Part shown: piece by piece, positions 6,923 to 15,324 of the stretch
Layout of the letters: each line of letters opens with the position of its first letter
Numbering within the stretch: position 1 is the first letter of the stretch
DNA from: an uncultured Tissierellia bacterium
GTDB taxonomy: Bacteria; Bacillota; Clostridia; Tissierellales; Peptoniphilaceae
Direction of reading: 5' to 3'
Assembly (NCBI GenBank): GCA_902488465.1
Contig: CABTWE010000008.1
Span: 1 to 21,505, forward strand
Length of the DNA: 21,505 nt
Notes under the pieces: model-generated
What the model was told of the DNA's origin: nothing
What the model saw: only the letters and a program-made list of their open reading frames with translations
The model's database searches: none
Translations under genes and position numbers: made by a program

Positions 6923-7994
6923 TTTTATCCCTGATATTTACAAGCACGTCAGGAAGAATTTCAATTTCTTCATATCTTCCCATATTTCTCATGAGATAGA
7001 CCGCCGTGTCTAAAATTTTAAAGAGGAGCATACATCCGGTTCCTTCGCCAAGTCGCATTGAAAGGTCGAGCGTCGGGTGAAGTCCGAGTTCGTTAAACAC
7101 AAGCTCCACTTGCTTTTCTCTGCTTTTGTGGCTCGGAATGATGTAGTCTATGACGTGTTCGTTCATTCTTACCGCAACAAGTGCTGCAACTGCGGAAATA
7201 AATCCGTCTATGACCGCAACTTTTTTGTGCTTTGCGGCACCCAAAAATATTCCGACAAGTCCGCATATATCATATCCGCCGACGTATGCGAGAATTTCGA
7301 GAGGAGTTTTGTTATATAAGTCATATTTTTTTATCGCTTCGTTCACGACATTCACTTTGTTTTTTAGTCCTTCATTTGTGACACCTGCACCGAGTCCGCA
7401 AGTCGTTTCACCGTCAGTCTTTAGAAGGGCAGCAAGAACTGCCGCCGAAGTTGTCGTGTTTCCGATTCCGAGTTCGCCGGTTCCGAAAATGTCGATTCCC
7501 TTCTTTACAAGTTCGTCGACCATATAAATTCCGGTTTCAATTGCTTTTTTTGCTTCTTCGACAGTCATCGCCGGTTCTTTTCTGAAGTTTTTGGTTTCGC
7601 TGTTTATTCTAAAGTGTAGAACATTTTCGTGGTTTATTTCACGCCTTGTTCCGAGGTCCACAACATAAATTTCGGTGTCTGTTTCAAGACACATATTCGC
7701 AGCTCCGGTTTTTCTTTGTGCCATCGAATAAACAAGCTGACTTGTAAGATCCGGATAACCGCTAGAAACATTTTCCTCGATAATTCCATTGTCCGATGCC
7801 ATGACTATGAGTGCTCTACTTTTAACAAGCGGAAAAATATTGCCTTGAATGCCCGCGATTTTTATTGTAAGTTCTTCGAGTTCTCCCAAAGAGCCGGTCG
7901 GGTGTGCAATACTGTCCCATTCTTTTCTCGGAGGTTCAAATGCCTTTTTATCTACTCCATTTATACTTTCAATTGTTTCTTCTAACATTCCCAT
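6915..7994 (-). CDS. cobT: Nicotinate-nucleotide--dimethylbenzimidazole phosphoribosyltransferase
   Basis: CobT activates the lower-ligand base by moving ribose-5-phosphate from nicotinate mononucleotide to it, giving alpha-ribazole phosphate. G-E-L-G-I-G-N-T-T-T-S-A-A (about 173-185), Y-V-G-G-Y-D-I-C-G, V-I-D-G-F-I-S-A-V-A-A-L and the catalytic Glu317 in R-L-G-E-G-T-G are present. I chose ATG 7994 (359 residues), which shares one base with the cbiJ stop (TGATG) and has GGGGGA about 6 bases upstream. A TTG at 7997 and an ATG at 7988 are alternatives. Which base is attached cannot be read from sequence; no bluB or bza genes for making dimethylbenzimidazole are in the window. Confidence 0.93.
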   Translation of the reverse strand: MGMLEETIESINGVDKKAFEPPRKEWDSIAHPTGSLGELEELTIKIAGIQGNIFPLVKSRALIVMASDNGIIEENVSSGYPDLTSQLVYSMAQRKTGAANMCLETDTEIYVVDLGTRREINHENVLHFRINSETKNFRKEPAMTVEEAKKAIETGIYMVDELVKKGIDIFGTGELGIGNTTTSAAVLAALLKTDGETTCGLGAGVTNEGLKNKVNVVNEAIKKYDLYNKTPLEILAYVGGYDICGLVGIFLGAAKHKKVAVIDGFISAVAALVAVRMNEHVIDYIIPSHKSREKQVELVFNELGLHPTLDLSMRLGEGTGCMLLFKILDTAVYLMRNMGRYEEIEILPDVLVNIRDKND

Positions 7995-8728
7995 CAATAT
8001 TCCCCCAAAATCTTTATAAGCTCATCCATGCTCTGAATGCCGTTTTCCTCTTCCGCTTCAATCATAACCACTTTGATGCCCACATTTTTTGCAGCAAGAA
8101 GTTTTTCTTTCGTTCCCGAACCTTCGCCGCTGTTTTTTGTTACGAGATAATCCGCATCATAAGTTTTTATGAGTGCTGTGTTTAATTCTTCATCAAAAGG
8201 TCCGAGCATCGCACAGATGTCCTTCATCGGAACTCCGAGCTCTGAAATTTTTTCAATGCTTTTAACACTCGGAAGAATTCTGAAAATCATTATGCTATCG
8301 TTTTTAACTTTCAAAAATCTTTCGCATTCATTAACACCCGTCGTGAAAAAATATGTGCCCGGGTGCGACGAGATGAATTTCTCCGCTTCATCGTAACTTT
8401 TCACATAAATAATATAATCTTCAGAAAAACTTGTGACCTTTCTGTTGAATCGTACAAAATCTATATTGTATTTTTTCGAAAAGTCCGCAATTGACTTTTT
8501 TATATGTCTTGCAAACGGATGCGTCATGTCGACGATGAGATTTATGTCGTTCTCTTTAACAAAAGACAATTTCTCCTCTTCCGTCATACTCCCAACTCGC
8601 ACTTTCAAATCTTTCGGCAGAAATTCACGTGCTTCATCGGTCGTAACCGTCACAATTATATTGTCATAATTTGAAAGTTTATCAAGTAAAAGCGGAACCT
8701 CGTGTGTTCCGCCTAAAATCCAAATCAT
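7994..8728 (-). CDS. cbiJ: Cobalt-precorrin-6A reductase
   Basis: CbiJ reduces a double bond of cobalt-precorrin-6A using a nicotinamide cofactor. The 244-residue protein has the family start W-I-L-G-G-T-H-E (3-10) and the signature V-D-M-T-H-P-F-A (66-73). A middle G-T-Y-F-F-T-T-G-V and a late V-T-K-N-S-G-E-G-S-G-T-K-E-K also fit the family. Its ATG forms an ATGA overlap with the cbiH stop, and its stop shares one base with the cobT start. Confidence 0.92.
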   Translation of the reverse strand: MIWILGGTHEVPLLLDKLSNYDNIIVTVTTDEAREFLPKDLKVRVGSMTEEEKLSFVKENDINLIVDMTHPFARHIKKSIADFSKKYNIDFVRFNRKVTSFSEDYIIYVKSYDEAEKFISSHPGTYFFTTGVNECERFLKVKNDSIMIFRILPSVKSIEKISELGVPMKDICAMLGPFDEELNTALIKTYDADYLVTKNSGEGSGTKEKLLAAKNVGIKVVMIEAEEENGIQSMDELIKILGEY

Positions 8729-9444
8729 ATATCATAGCCTCTTTTGGTTATAATAGTGTCGCCGTGAATGTAGCTTGTGCTGTTTCCGATAATGACAATT
8801 GTCTTCATGTCGACAGATTCGCAGTCAATTGTGTCGAGCGTTGCAATCTCTTTACTGAAATCGTCTCTGCCCGAATTTCTAACGATGCCGACAGGTGTTG
8901 TGCCCTTACGGTATTTTTTAATAATTTGAATCGCTTCATTCAAATAGTCCGGCCTACCCTTGCTTCTCGGATTATAAAGAGAAATTACAAAATCAGCTTC
9001 GGCAGCGAGCTCAACGCGTTTTTTTATTTTTTCATAGCTCACAAGAAGATCCGAAAGACTTATTATCGCTGTGTCCATCATAAGCGGTGCTCCAAGGTCA
9101 GCCGCAGCACTGAATACTGCACTCACTCCCGGTACCACTTCAAACTCGACGTCGCTGTCTTTTAAAAGTTCGATGACCGGTCCCGCCATTCCATAAAGTC
9201 CGGCGTCTCCCGTTGAAATGATTGAAACGTTTTTGCCTCCCTTTGCAAACTCAATTGCTTTTTTGCATCTTTCAATTTCCCCCGTCATGCCGGTTGAGAA
9301 AGTCTCCTGATCCGTCAAAAATTCCGAAACATATTCGATATATGGTTTATAGCCGACGATAACGTCGGATTCTTTTATTTTTTGAACGGCCTCGAGCGTC
9401 ATTCTCTCTTTTCCGCCCGGCCCAATTCCTATAATATAAAGCAT
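8725..9444 (-). CDS. cbiH: Cobalt-precorrin-3 C17-methyltransferase (ring contraction)
   Basis: CbiH methylates C17 and drives the ring contraction that turns the porphyrin-like macrocycle into a corrin. It belongs to the SAM-dependent tetrapyrrole methylase family: G-I-G-P-G-G (6-11) at the N-terminus, S-T-G-D-A-G-L-Y-G-M-A-G (near 79) at the SAM-binding turn, and V-P-G-V-S-A-V-F-S-A-A shortly after. N-P-R-S-K-G-R-P-D-Y and G-I-V-R-N-S-G-R-D are typical of CbiH/CobJ. At 239 residues it is the normal single-domain form without fusion. It starts one base after the cbiG stop with AAGGTGAGG as ribosome site. Confidence 0.93.
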   Translation of the reverse strand: MLYIIGIGPGGKERMTLEAVQKIKESDVIVGYKPYIEYVSEFLTDQETFSTGMTGEIERCKKAIEFAKGGKNVSIISTGDAGLYGMAGPVIELLKDSDVEFEVVPGVSAVFSAAADLGAPLMMDTAIISLSDLLVSYEKIKKRVELAAEADFVISLYNPRSKGRPDYLNEAIQIIKKYRKGTTPVGIVRNSGRDDFSKEIATLDTIDCESVDMKTIVIIGNSTSYIHGDTIITKRGYDI

Positions 9445-9445
9445 C

Positions 9446-10411
9446 TTACCTCACCTTTCCAATTGATATTGTAACTCCATTATAAACATATTTTTCAAGT
9501 ATCAAATCTCCGAACAATGCAGCCGCCCTTGCAGACACAGCACCGCATCCGGTTGTTTTTTTCACAAACTCCGATTCCTCAAACTCACCTTCGACTTCAT
9601 TCAAGACTTTATCGGAATATGTTTCGAAAGGAACCTTCAGTTCTTTCGCCGCTTCAACGATTCCAACCTCATCTTTTTTCAAATCAATCGAAACAAATTT
9701 TACAATCGAAAGAATCGAAAGCTTTTTCATTTCGAAAGCAGCTTCGAGTGCTTTCAAAACTGTTTCCTTTGGTGTTCCTCTCTTTGCTCCGATTCCGACA
9801 ACGAGTTCCCTCGGTCTTAAAGAGGTTGTCGGAACTGAAAAATCATACACAGTCGACGAAATGACAAGTGCCGCTTCGGCCCCCTCTTCATCTTCAGTAG
9901 CAAACGAATATTCGTATTTAAAAGCGGTGTCATTTTTGATTATGACTTTACGCTTTTCGACAATTCTCGCCATAACGGGTGCGATACTCTTTATGTCCTC
10001 GATTACGAGCGAGTGTTTTTTCGCAAACATATCGATAGACTCCACGCCGTGTGAATCCGACGCAGTCGTCACAACCGCTGTCGCACCGATTCGATTTGTA
10101 ATCTTTGTCGCAAGTTCATTTGCACCGCCGAGATGCCCCGAAAGAATCGGAATGACAAATTTTCCGCATTCGTCCATCACGATGACCGCAGGGTCCGTGT
10201 CTTTTGAAACGATGTAGTCCTTAATCATTCTAACTGCGATTCCACACGCCGAAATAAATATAACCGCATCGTAGTCACGCATTATTTTCGGCATATATTT
10301 TTTTACACCGCCGGTCAATTTTTTGTTGAAATACAAATCGCCGTTTATTCTGAGCCTTTTGTAGAGCTCAAGCCCTCCGTCGGTGAATGTCACAACCGCA
10401 GTTTTACTCAT
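9446..10411 (-). CDS. cbiG: Cobalt-precorrin-5A hydrolase
   Basis: CbiG opens the delta-lactone of cobalt-precorrin-5A and releases the two-carbon fragment as acetaldehyde, a step peculiar to the anaerobic route. Three family regions are visible: the N-terminal A-V-V-T-F-T-D-G-G, the central S-G-H-L-G-G-A-N-E-L, and the C-terminal V-G-I-G-A-K-R-G-T with T-G-C-G-A-V-S-A-R-A-A. I start at the ATG at 10409-10411 (M-S-K-T-A-V-V, 321 residues), which overlaps the cbiF stop by 8 bases. The frame stays open 18 codons further upstream, but that stretch is inside cbiF and is basic, unlike the family N-terminus. Confidence 0.9.
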   Translation of the reverse strand: MSKTAVVTFTDGGLELYKRLRINGDLYFNKKLTGGVKKYMPKIMRDYDAVIFISACGIAVRMIKDYIVSKDTDPAVIVMDECGKFVIPILSGHLGGANELATKITNRIGATAVVTTASDSHGVESIDMFAKKHSLVIEDIKSIAPVMARIVEKRKVIIKNDTAFKYEYSFATEDEEGAEAALVISSTVYDFSVPTTSLRPRELVVGIGAKRGTPKETVLKALEAAFEMKKLSILSIVKFVSIDLKKDEVGIVEAAKELKVPFETYSDKVLNEVEGEFEESEFVKKTTGCGAVSARAAALFGDLILEKYVYNGVTISIGKVR

Positions 10412-11174
10412 CTTTATCTTTCTTCGGAACCGCTTTTCTGTATTCCGTTTCGAAGTGTTTGTCATAAAGTTTTGAAAGATCGAAATCCGTATCCAAAAAA
10501 TCTCCGACCAAAATCATCGCTTGCTTTCCAATATTTTCAAAACGAACTTTTTCCGCAATGTCAGAAATTGTTCCCGTGACAATTTTTTGGTCCGCCCATG
10601 TTGCACGATATACGACTGCAATCGGCGTTTCTTCAGTATATCCTTCCAAAAGCTCTTTGCAAACGTCTTCAATCATAGAAATCGAAAGGAAGATTGCCAT
10701 TGTCGCATGGTGCTTCGAAAGCTCAGCAAGACTTTGTCCTTCCGGAACCGGCGTTCTTCCCGCCATTCTCGTAATGATTATAGTTTGCGTTACGCCCGGA
10801 AGTGTCATTTCCTTTTTAAGCTCTGCATTCGCAGCGGAGAAACTTGAAACGCCCGGCACAACTTCGTAGTAAATGTCGTGCTTGTCGAGTTCTCTCATCT
10901 GTTCCGCAATCGCACCGTAGATTCCCGGGTCGCCCGTGTGAAGACGTACAGTGGTCTTCTTTTCCTTCTCCGCTTTCAAAAATACTTCCATGACTTCATC
11001 GAGATTCATTGTTGCAGAGTTATATACCTCAGCATCTTCTCTCACATAATCAAGCTGTCTTTTTGAAACGAGACTCCCCGCATAAATTACGACGTCAGCT
11101 TCTTCCAAAAGTTTTCTTCCCTTTATAGTTATCAAATCCGGATCGCCCGGACCTGCTCCAACAAAAAATATCAT
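10404..11174 (-). CDS. cbiF: Cobalt-precorrin-4 C11-methyltransferase
   Basis: CbiF moves a methyl from SAM to C11 of cobalt-precorrin-4. The tetrapyrrole methylase fold is marked by G-A-G-P-G-D-P-D-L-I-T (6-16), Y-A-G-S-L-V (31-36), H-T-G-D-P-G-I-Y-G (79-87) and V-P-G-V-S-S-F-S-A-A. These match the CbiF/CobM branch, especially the G-A-G-P-G-D-P-D-L-I-T start. At 256 residues it is normal. Its ATG forms an ATGA overlap with the cbiT stop. The tail is lysine- and aspartate-rich. Confidence 0.94.
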   Translation of the reverse strand: MIFFVGAGPGDPDLITIKGRKLLEEADVVIYAGSLVSKRQLDYVREDAEVYNSATMNLDEVMEVFLKAEKEKKTTVRLHTGDPGIYGAIAEQMRELDKHDIYYEVVPGVSSFSAANAELKKEMTLPGVTQTIIITRMAGRTPVPEGQSLAELSKHHATMAIFLSISMIEDVCKELLEGYTEETPIAVVYRATWADQKIVTGTISDIAEKVRFENIGKQAMILVGDFLDTDFDLSKLYDKHFETEYRKAVPKKDKDE

Positions 11175-11710
11175 TTAACACCTCTAATCAAAAAAATAGG
11201 ATTGTTTGCAATCATCATTCCGATTTTATTTATCTCCGACGTTTGAATGAGCGTCGATTCAACTTCTTTAAAGTCATGCATAAGTGCCATTGCCTCGGTA
11301 TAGTTCTTCGGCAAAATAAATGTTAGAACAATTGTGCCGCCGACTTTTAAACTGTCGTATGCCGCGTCAATTATCTCCTTCATTCGCCCCTTTGTTCCGC
11401 CGATGAAAATTTTGTCGTACATTTCGCCCCTGATTCCATAGGGAGCCATCAAATTTTTCGTTTCAATTTTCACGCCGAACTTTTCAGCGTTTTGGTTTAT
11501 TAAACTTATGCCCTCTTCTTCTATTTCAATTGCTCTAACTTCTGCTCCGCGAAGTGCCATCTCAACCGAAACGCTTCCCGTGCCTGCCCCGACGTCAAGA
11601 GCTTTGTCGCCTCTTTCTATGTCGAGTGCATCCATTATATAAGCACGAATTGTACGCTTCGTCATCGGTATGTCGCCGCGGATAAAAAGAGCGTCATTAA
11701 TTGCTCTCAT
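11171..11710 (-). CDS. cbiT: Cobalt-precorrin-7 (C15)-methyltransferase (decarboxylating)
   Basis: CbiT methylates C15 and decarboxylates the acetate side chain on ring C. It is a Rossmann-type SAM methyltransferase, unlike the tetrapyrrole methylases around it: L-D-V-G-A-G-T-G-S-V-S-V-E (38-50) is the SAM-binding loop, and the substrate-side signature I-R-G-D-I-P-M-T-K (10-18) is present. Its 179 residues make it the stand-alone form; CobL of aerobic pathways has CbiE and CbiT fused. The ATG at 11708-11710 overlaps cbiE by 14 bases and has GGAGA 6 to 7 bases upstream. Confidence 0.93.
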   Translation of the reverse strand: MRAINDALFIRGDIPMTKRTIRAYIMDALDIERGDKALDVGAGTGSVSVEMALRGAEVRAIEIEEEGISLINQNAEKFGVKIETKNLMAPYGIRGEMYDKIFIGGTKGRMKEIIDAAYDSLKVGGTIVLTFILPKNYTEAMALMHDFKEVESTLIQTSEINKIGMMIANNPIFLIRGVK

Positions 11711-12299
11711 TTAAAATCTCCACATACATAAGATTCAAATCGCTTTTAATTTCAATATCATCACCGATTTCATATCTATCGACAGCTTCGTCATCGTAGC
11801 TTAGATTAAAGCCAACGACGATTTTCCCTCTGTATCCTTCACCATAAAGCCATTTTGAAATACTGTCCGGATTATTTTTTGAATCCGTATAAATCATAAG
11901 CTTGTCATTTGAAATCAAATCTTTGTTGAGCTCACGACCGTGAAAAGAAATCGAAGTTACGTCATTTAATGAAATGTTTTCGTATCCCGCCATGTACGAA
12001 ACGCAAGAAATGCCCGGAATCGTTTTTACTTTATATCGTTTTGAAAGATATTCACCGATTCCGAAAAAACTCGGGTCCCCCGAAGCCAAAACCGAAATGT
12101 CGACGTCTTTGTCCATGTGTTCATCCAAAAAATCCGTAATTTCTTTTAAACTTTCTATTTCAATAATCTTCGCCATTGGCTCTATAGTTTCTTTTACTCG
12201 CTTGTACGAAAGCACATAGTCACTTTTAAAAATAATATCCTCTGCAATATTTGTCAGATATTTCGGATTGCCCGGTCCGATTCCAACAACATAAATCAT
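11697..12299 (-). CDS. cbiE: Cobalt-precorrin-6B (C5)-methyltransferase
   Basis: CbiE methylates C5 of the corrin ring and works next to CbiT. The 200-residue tetrapyrrole methylase has G-I-G-P-G-N-P-K-Y-L-T (6-16), L-A-S-G-D-P-S-F-F-G-I-G (71-82) and I-P-G-I-S-C-V-S-Y, all typical of CbiE. The ATG at 12297-12299 shares one base with the cbiD stop (TAATG) and has a good AGAGGAG site inside the end of cbiD. Confidence 0.92.
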   Translation of the reverse strand: MIYVVGIGPGNPKYLTNIAEDIIFKSDYVLSYKRVKETIEPMAKIIEIESLKEITDFLDEHMDKDVDISVLASGDPSFFGIGEYLSKRYKVKTIPGISCVSYMAGYENISLNDVTSISFHGRELNKDLISNDKLMIYTDSKNNPDSISKWLYGEGYRGKIVVGFNLSYDDEAVDRYEIGDDIEIKSDLNLMYVEILNESN

Positions 12300-13369
12300 T
12301 AAATCACTCCTCTTTCCATAGAATAAATAATCACTTTCACATCGAGGTCGCTTTTTTTAAGATATCTTCGAACTCTTTCCTCGGCGCCCTTTTCCATAAG
12401 TTTTATTACCTCACTGTATCCCATATCAATCGCCATATTCATCGCAATCTCGGCGGTGTTTTGGCTGCAAATTTTAAGTATGTCCTCTCTCTTCGCATTC
12501 ATTTTAAATAAATAGTAAACGAACGCCTCCATTCTCGTGTCCGAAACGTTTGAGTGAGTGTTGAAAATTCCAATTGAAAGCTTTGAAAACTTGCCGATAT
12601 GCCCGACTAAAATAATTTTCTTAAAACCGTCTTCAAGTGCCATCTTTAGAGCATCTCCGACATAGTTACTCATCTCAACTGCGGGTTTTTCAACGTTCAT
12701 TTTTTTGAGCATATCCTTGCCGTAACTCCCCGGAACCAAAACAATTTCATCGGTTCCATACTCCTCTTTGTTCATGTTGAGTTCGAGTTTTATTGTGTCG
12801 AGAAGTGCTTTTTCGCTCATCGGATGAACGATGCCCGTCGTTCCTATAATTGAGATTCCGCCTTCAATCCCCATATTTTCGTTGTATGTCTTTTTTGCGA
12901 TTTCACGACCGTTTGGAACATAAATCTCGACGTCGAAACCGCCGAACGGTTTCAGTGCATCTTCTATCATTTTTCTCGGTGTCGGGTTTATTGCATGTTC
13001 ACCGACTTTTCCAAAAAGCCCTTTGCGTTTTATTGTGCCGACGCCCTCGCCGCCGGTAATGACAATCTTGTCGTCATTTCTCTTTCTGACTTTTGCACCG
13101 ATTAAAATTCCGTCCGTCACGTCCGGATCGTCCCCAGAACTTTTTCTTATCTCGGAATAAGCGTACTCCCCCTCGATTTTTTTATTCAAAACTTCCAAAA
13201 TCAAAGTTATGCCCGACGGCGTTTCGAGTTTAAGTATATCGCTCTCATCGTTCATAAGCATTTTTGCAGCAGAAAGAGACGCCGCAGTTGCACAACTTCC
13301 CGTCGTGTAGCCGAGGCGGAGCCCATTTTCATAAATCTCATGACCTTTTCCAAGCAATTTTTCTTCCAA
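12299..13369 (-). CDS. cbiD: Cobalt-precorrin-5B C1-methyltransferase
   Basis: CbiD methylates C1 in the anaerobic pathway and is one of its marker proteins. The signature L-R-L-G-Y-T-T-G-S-C-A-T-A-A lies at 17-30, followed by P-S-G-I-T-L, S-G-D-D-P-D-V-T-D-G, G-G-E-G-V-G-T-I-K-R and a G-H-I-G-K segment. The start must be TTG at 13367-13369, directly after the cbiC TAG: no ATG precedes the signature, and GAGAGGGA lies at a good distance upstream. Length is 356 residues, normal. Confidence 0.94.
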   Translation of the reverse strand: MEEKLLGKGHEIYENGLRLGYTTGSCATAASLSAAKMLMNDESDILKLETPSGITLILEVLNKKIEGEYAYSEIRKSSGDDPDVTDGILIGAKVRKRNDDKIVITGGEGVGTIKRKGLFGKVGEHAINPTPRKMIEDALKPFGGFDVEIYVPNGREIAKKTYNENMGIEGGISIIGTTGIVHPMSEKALLDTIKLELNMNKEEYGTDEIVLVPGSYGKDMLKKMNVEKPAVEMSNYVGDALKMALEDGFKKIILVGHIGKFSKLSIGIFNTHSNVSDTRMEAFVYYLFKMNAKREDILKICSQNTAEIAMNMAIDMGYSEVIKLMEKGAEERVRRYLKKSDLDVKVIIYSMERGVI

Positions 13370-13996
13370 CTAAAAATCCCTCTCGATAAAACTGTATAAA
13401 AGTGCGTTTATAACTGAAACTGCAACATTCGAGCCACCCTTTGAGCCATTCGTCCTTACAAAAGGCACTTCAACTGTTGAAAGTTCCTCTTTCGATTCAG
13501 CCGCTCCAACAAATCCGACCGGTACGCCGATAATGAAATCCGGAGAAATATCGCCTGCTTTGATATGTTCGATAAGTCTAAAGAGTGCTGTCGGCGCGTT
13601 CCCGAACGCAAACATTGTAACGCCGTCATTTATTGCTTTGTCAACAGCCGCCATTGAACGAGTTATCTCTTTTTCCTTTGCTATTTTTCGAACATCCTCA
13701 TCGGAAACGCAGGTGAAAACTTCGAGATTCGCCTTTTCAAGTGCCGGCTTGTTCACACCTGCTGTAATCATATTTGTATCAGCGTAAATCTTGCCGCCCT
13801 TTTTCATTGCCGCAATAGCTCTTTCAACGAAATTATTTTGAAATTCGATAATATGTCTGTAGTCAACATCGCCGGTCGTGTGAATCATCCGTTTAACAAT
13901 AGGCAGTTCCCCTTCTGTAAACGTCACATCACTTAAATACGGGGCAATAATATCCATTGAATTGCTTTCAATTTTTTTCGGATTCTTTATATACAT
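13370..13996 (-). CDS. cbiC: Cobalt-precorrin-8 methylmutase
   Basis: CbiC moves the C11 methyl to C12, yielding cobyrinate. The catalytic histidine is His39 in R-M-I-H-T-T-G-D. Y-A-D-T-N-M-I-T-A-G-V (71-81) and G-V-P-V-G-F-V-G-A-A-E-S-K are further family motifs. Its 208 residues are typical. The ATG at 13994-13996 shares one base with the cbiA stop (TAATG) and follows a GGAAAGG stretch. It precedes the TTG-started cbiD with no spacer. Confidence 0.94.
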   Translation of the reverse strand: MYIKNPKKIESNSMDIIAPYLSDVTFTEGELPIVKRMIHTTGDVDYRHIIEFQNNFVERAIAAMKKGGKIYADTNMITAGVNKPALEKANLEVFTCVSDEDVRKIAKEKEITRSMAAVDKAINDGVTMFAFGNAPTALFRLIEHIKAGDISPDFIIGVPVGFVGAAESKEELSTVEVPFVRTNGSKGGSNVAVSVINALLYSFIERDF

Positions 13997-15324
13997 TAAA
14001 TTTTCCTTTCCAAAAATTGTAAAATCATTTTACTTATAGCATCCGGATGAGCGTGGCTGTATGAACCGTAAGCATTTCTTTCCTTGTATCCGTCGCTGTG
14101 TCTTGTTTCGCCTGTTTCGTCGCTCGGTTTACTCAATGTGAGCATCGATCTGCTTGAAGTTTCATAAATCCCGCGATGATATTCACGTGCATTGAATTCA
14201 CCACGTTGTGTGCCAAGCCATTCATCTTCGATTACCGCTTTTTGGTAACCGAAATGGATCAGGTTCTTTGTCATTGATGAAAGTCCCGGGAAAATTCCTA
14301 CCATAGGCACTTCTCCAATTCTCTTTGAAAGATAGATAAGTCCTCCACCGTAAGCTATAATTCTTCCACCTTTTCTATGATATTCGCGAAGTGAATTCAT
14401 CATTGATTCATTTTTTGAAAGTTGGTATCTGAAGAGTTCAGGATATCCTCCGCCAATAACAACCAAATCAGTATCAGCCGGAATTTCCTTGTCTTTCAGA
14501 GGCGAGAAGAATGTCGCTGCATCATATAGTTCAGAATCATAGTGGAAACAAAATGCGTCATCGTTTGCCATTAAAATCTTGTATTTCTTAAACGGATTTT
14601 CCTGGATTTTATCTTGTTCGGTTGTTTGTTGTGTCGCAGCCATAAGAACTCCTCTTATGTCCACAGTCTGCTTCATTTGATTAGTGATTATATTAAGCCT
14701 TTCGTCGATGTCTTCGACTTCTTTCGGTCTTATAAGCCCCAAACTTCTTTCGTGGATTTCAAGTCTTTTGTCATTCGGAATGTATCCGAGTGCACTTATG
14801 CCTACGTATTTTTCAATTTGTGGTGCTATCATATCATAAATCTTTTTACTTGTTTTATTAAATATAACGCCTTTAATTTGGCCTTCACTGAAATCAACCA
14901 TTCCCTTAATCTTAGGAACCATCGAAAACATTTCGCCCTTTGGTTCGTAAAGAAGAATTGCACCTATGTCAAACTTCTTCGAAAGTTCGAAGCTGCTTGA
15001 TTCAAATGTGTTTCCTGAACCGTCAAAGTATCCCATGACTCCTTCTACGAGAAGCACATCATTTTTCTCACCGATTTTATTAATTTTACTTCTTATTAAA
15101 TCTTCGTCCATCAAAAAGAGGTCGAAGTTTTCGCTCTTCTTTCCTGAAGCATAAGTCAAATATTCGGCATCTATATAGTCAGGACCAGTCTTTGCGCCCA
15201 TAACTTCCAGGTCCATTTCTTTGAATAATTTTATAAAAGCGGTGCTTATAAGCGTCTTTCCGGTGTTGGAAGACGGCGCCGTTATCATAAGTTTTCTCAA
15301 AGTATTGCGTTTATTTTCTTCCAT
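13996..15324 (-). CDS. cbiA: Cobyrinate a,c-diamide synthase with altered glutaminase site
   Basis: CbiA amidates side chains a and c of cobyrinate using ATP. The N-terminal ATPase domain has the P-loop A-P-S-S-N-T-G-K-T (16-24), K-T-G-P-D-Y-I-D-A and G-V-M-G-Y-F-D-G. A polar Q/T-rich linker (about 230-246) leads to the class I glutaminase domain with N-D-D-A-F-C-F-H-Y and G-G-G-Y-P-E-L-F. The motif normally A-E-C-G-G reads A-Y-G-G-G (324-328), so the nucleophilic Cys is Gly326 (codon GGT at 14347-14349). The partner His in S-Y-S-H-A-H (His424) is kept. Glutamine hydrolysis should therefore fail; ammonia could still be used. The gene is otherwise intact (442 residues), has an AGGAGGGG site, and overlaps cobD by 14 bases. 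The identity is firm, the functional effect inferred. Confidence 0.92.
   Translation of the reverse strand: MEENKRNTLRKLMITAPSSNTGKTLISTAFIKLFKEMDLEVMGAKTGPDYIDAEYLTYASGKKSENFDLFLMDEDLIRSKINKIGEKNDVLLVEGVMGYFDGSGNTFESSSFELSKKFDIGAILLYEPKGEMFSMVPKIKGMVDFSEGQIKGVIFNKTSKKIYDMIAPQIEKYVGISALGYIPNDKRLEIHERSLGLIRPKEVEDIDERLNIITNQMKQTVDIRGVLMAATQQTTEQDKIQENPFKKYKILMANDDAFCFHYDSELYDAATFFSPLKDKEIPADTDLVVIGGGYPELFRYQLSKNESMMNSLREYHRKGGRIIAYGGGLIYLSKRIGEVPMVGIFPGLSSMTKNLIHFGYQKAVIEDEWLGTQRGEFNAREYHRGIYETSSRSMLTLSKPSDETGETRHSDGYKERNAYGSYSHAHPDAISKMILQFLERKI

Noticed and set aside
8671..9165. Plus-strand open frame of 164 codons opposite cbiJ/cbiH
   Set aside because: Both opposite-strand genes are unmistakable; the frame has no motif and starts inside cbiJ.
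10412..10465. Extended N-terminus of CbiG (18 extra residues)
   Set aside because: The extension is basic, lies inside cbiF, and the ATG at 10411 matches the family N-terminus.
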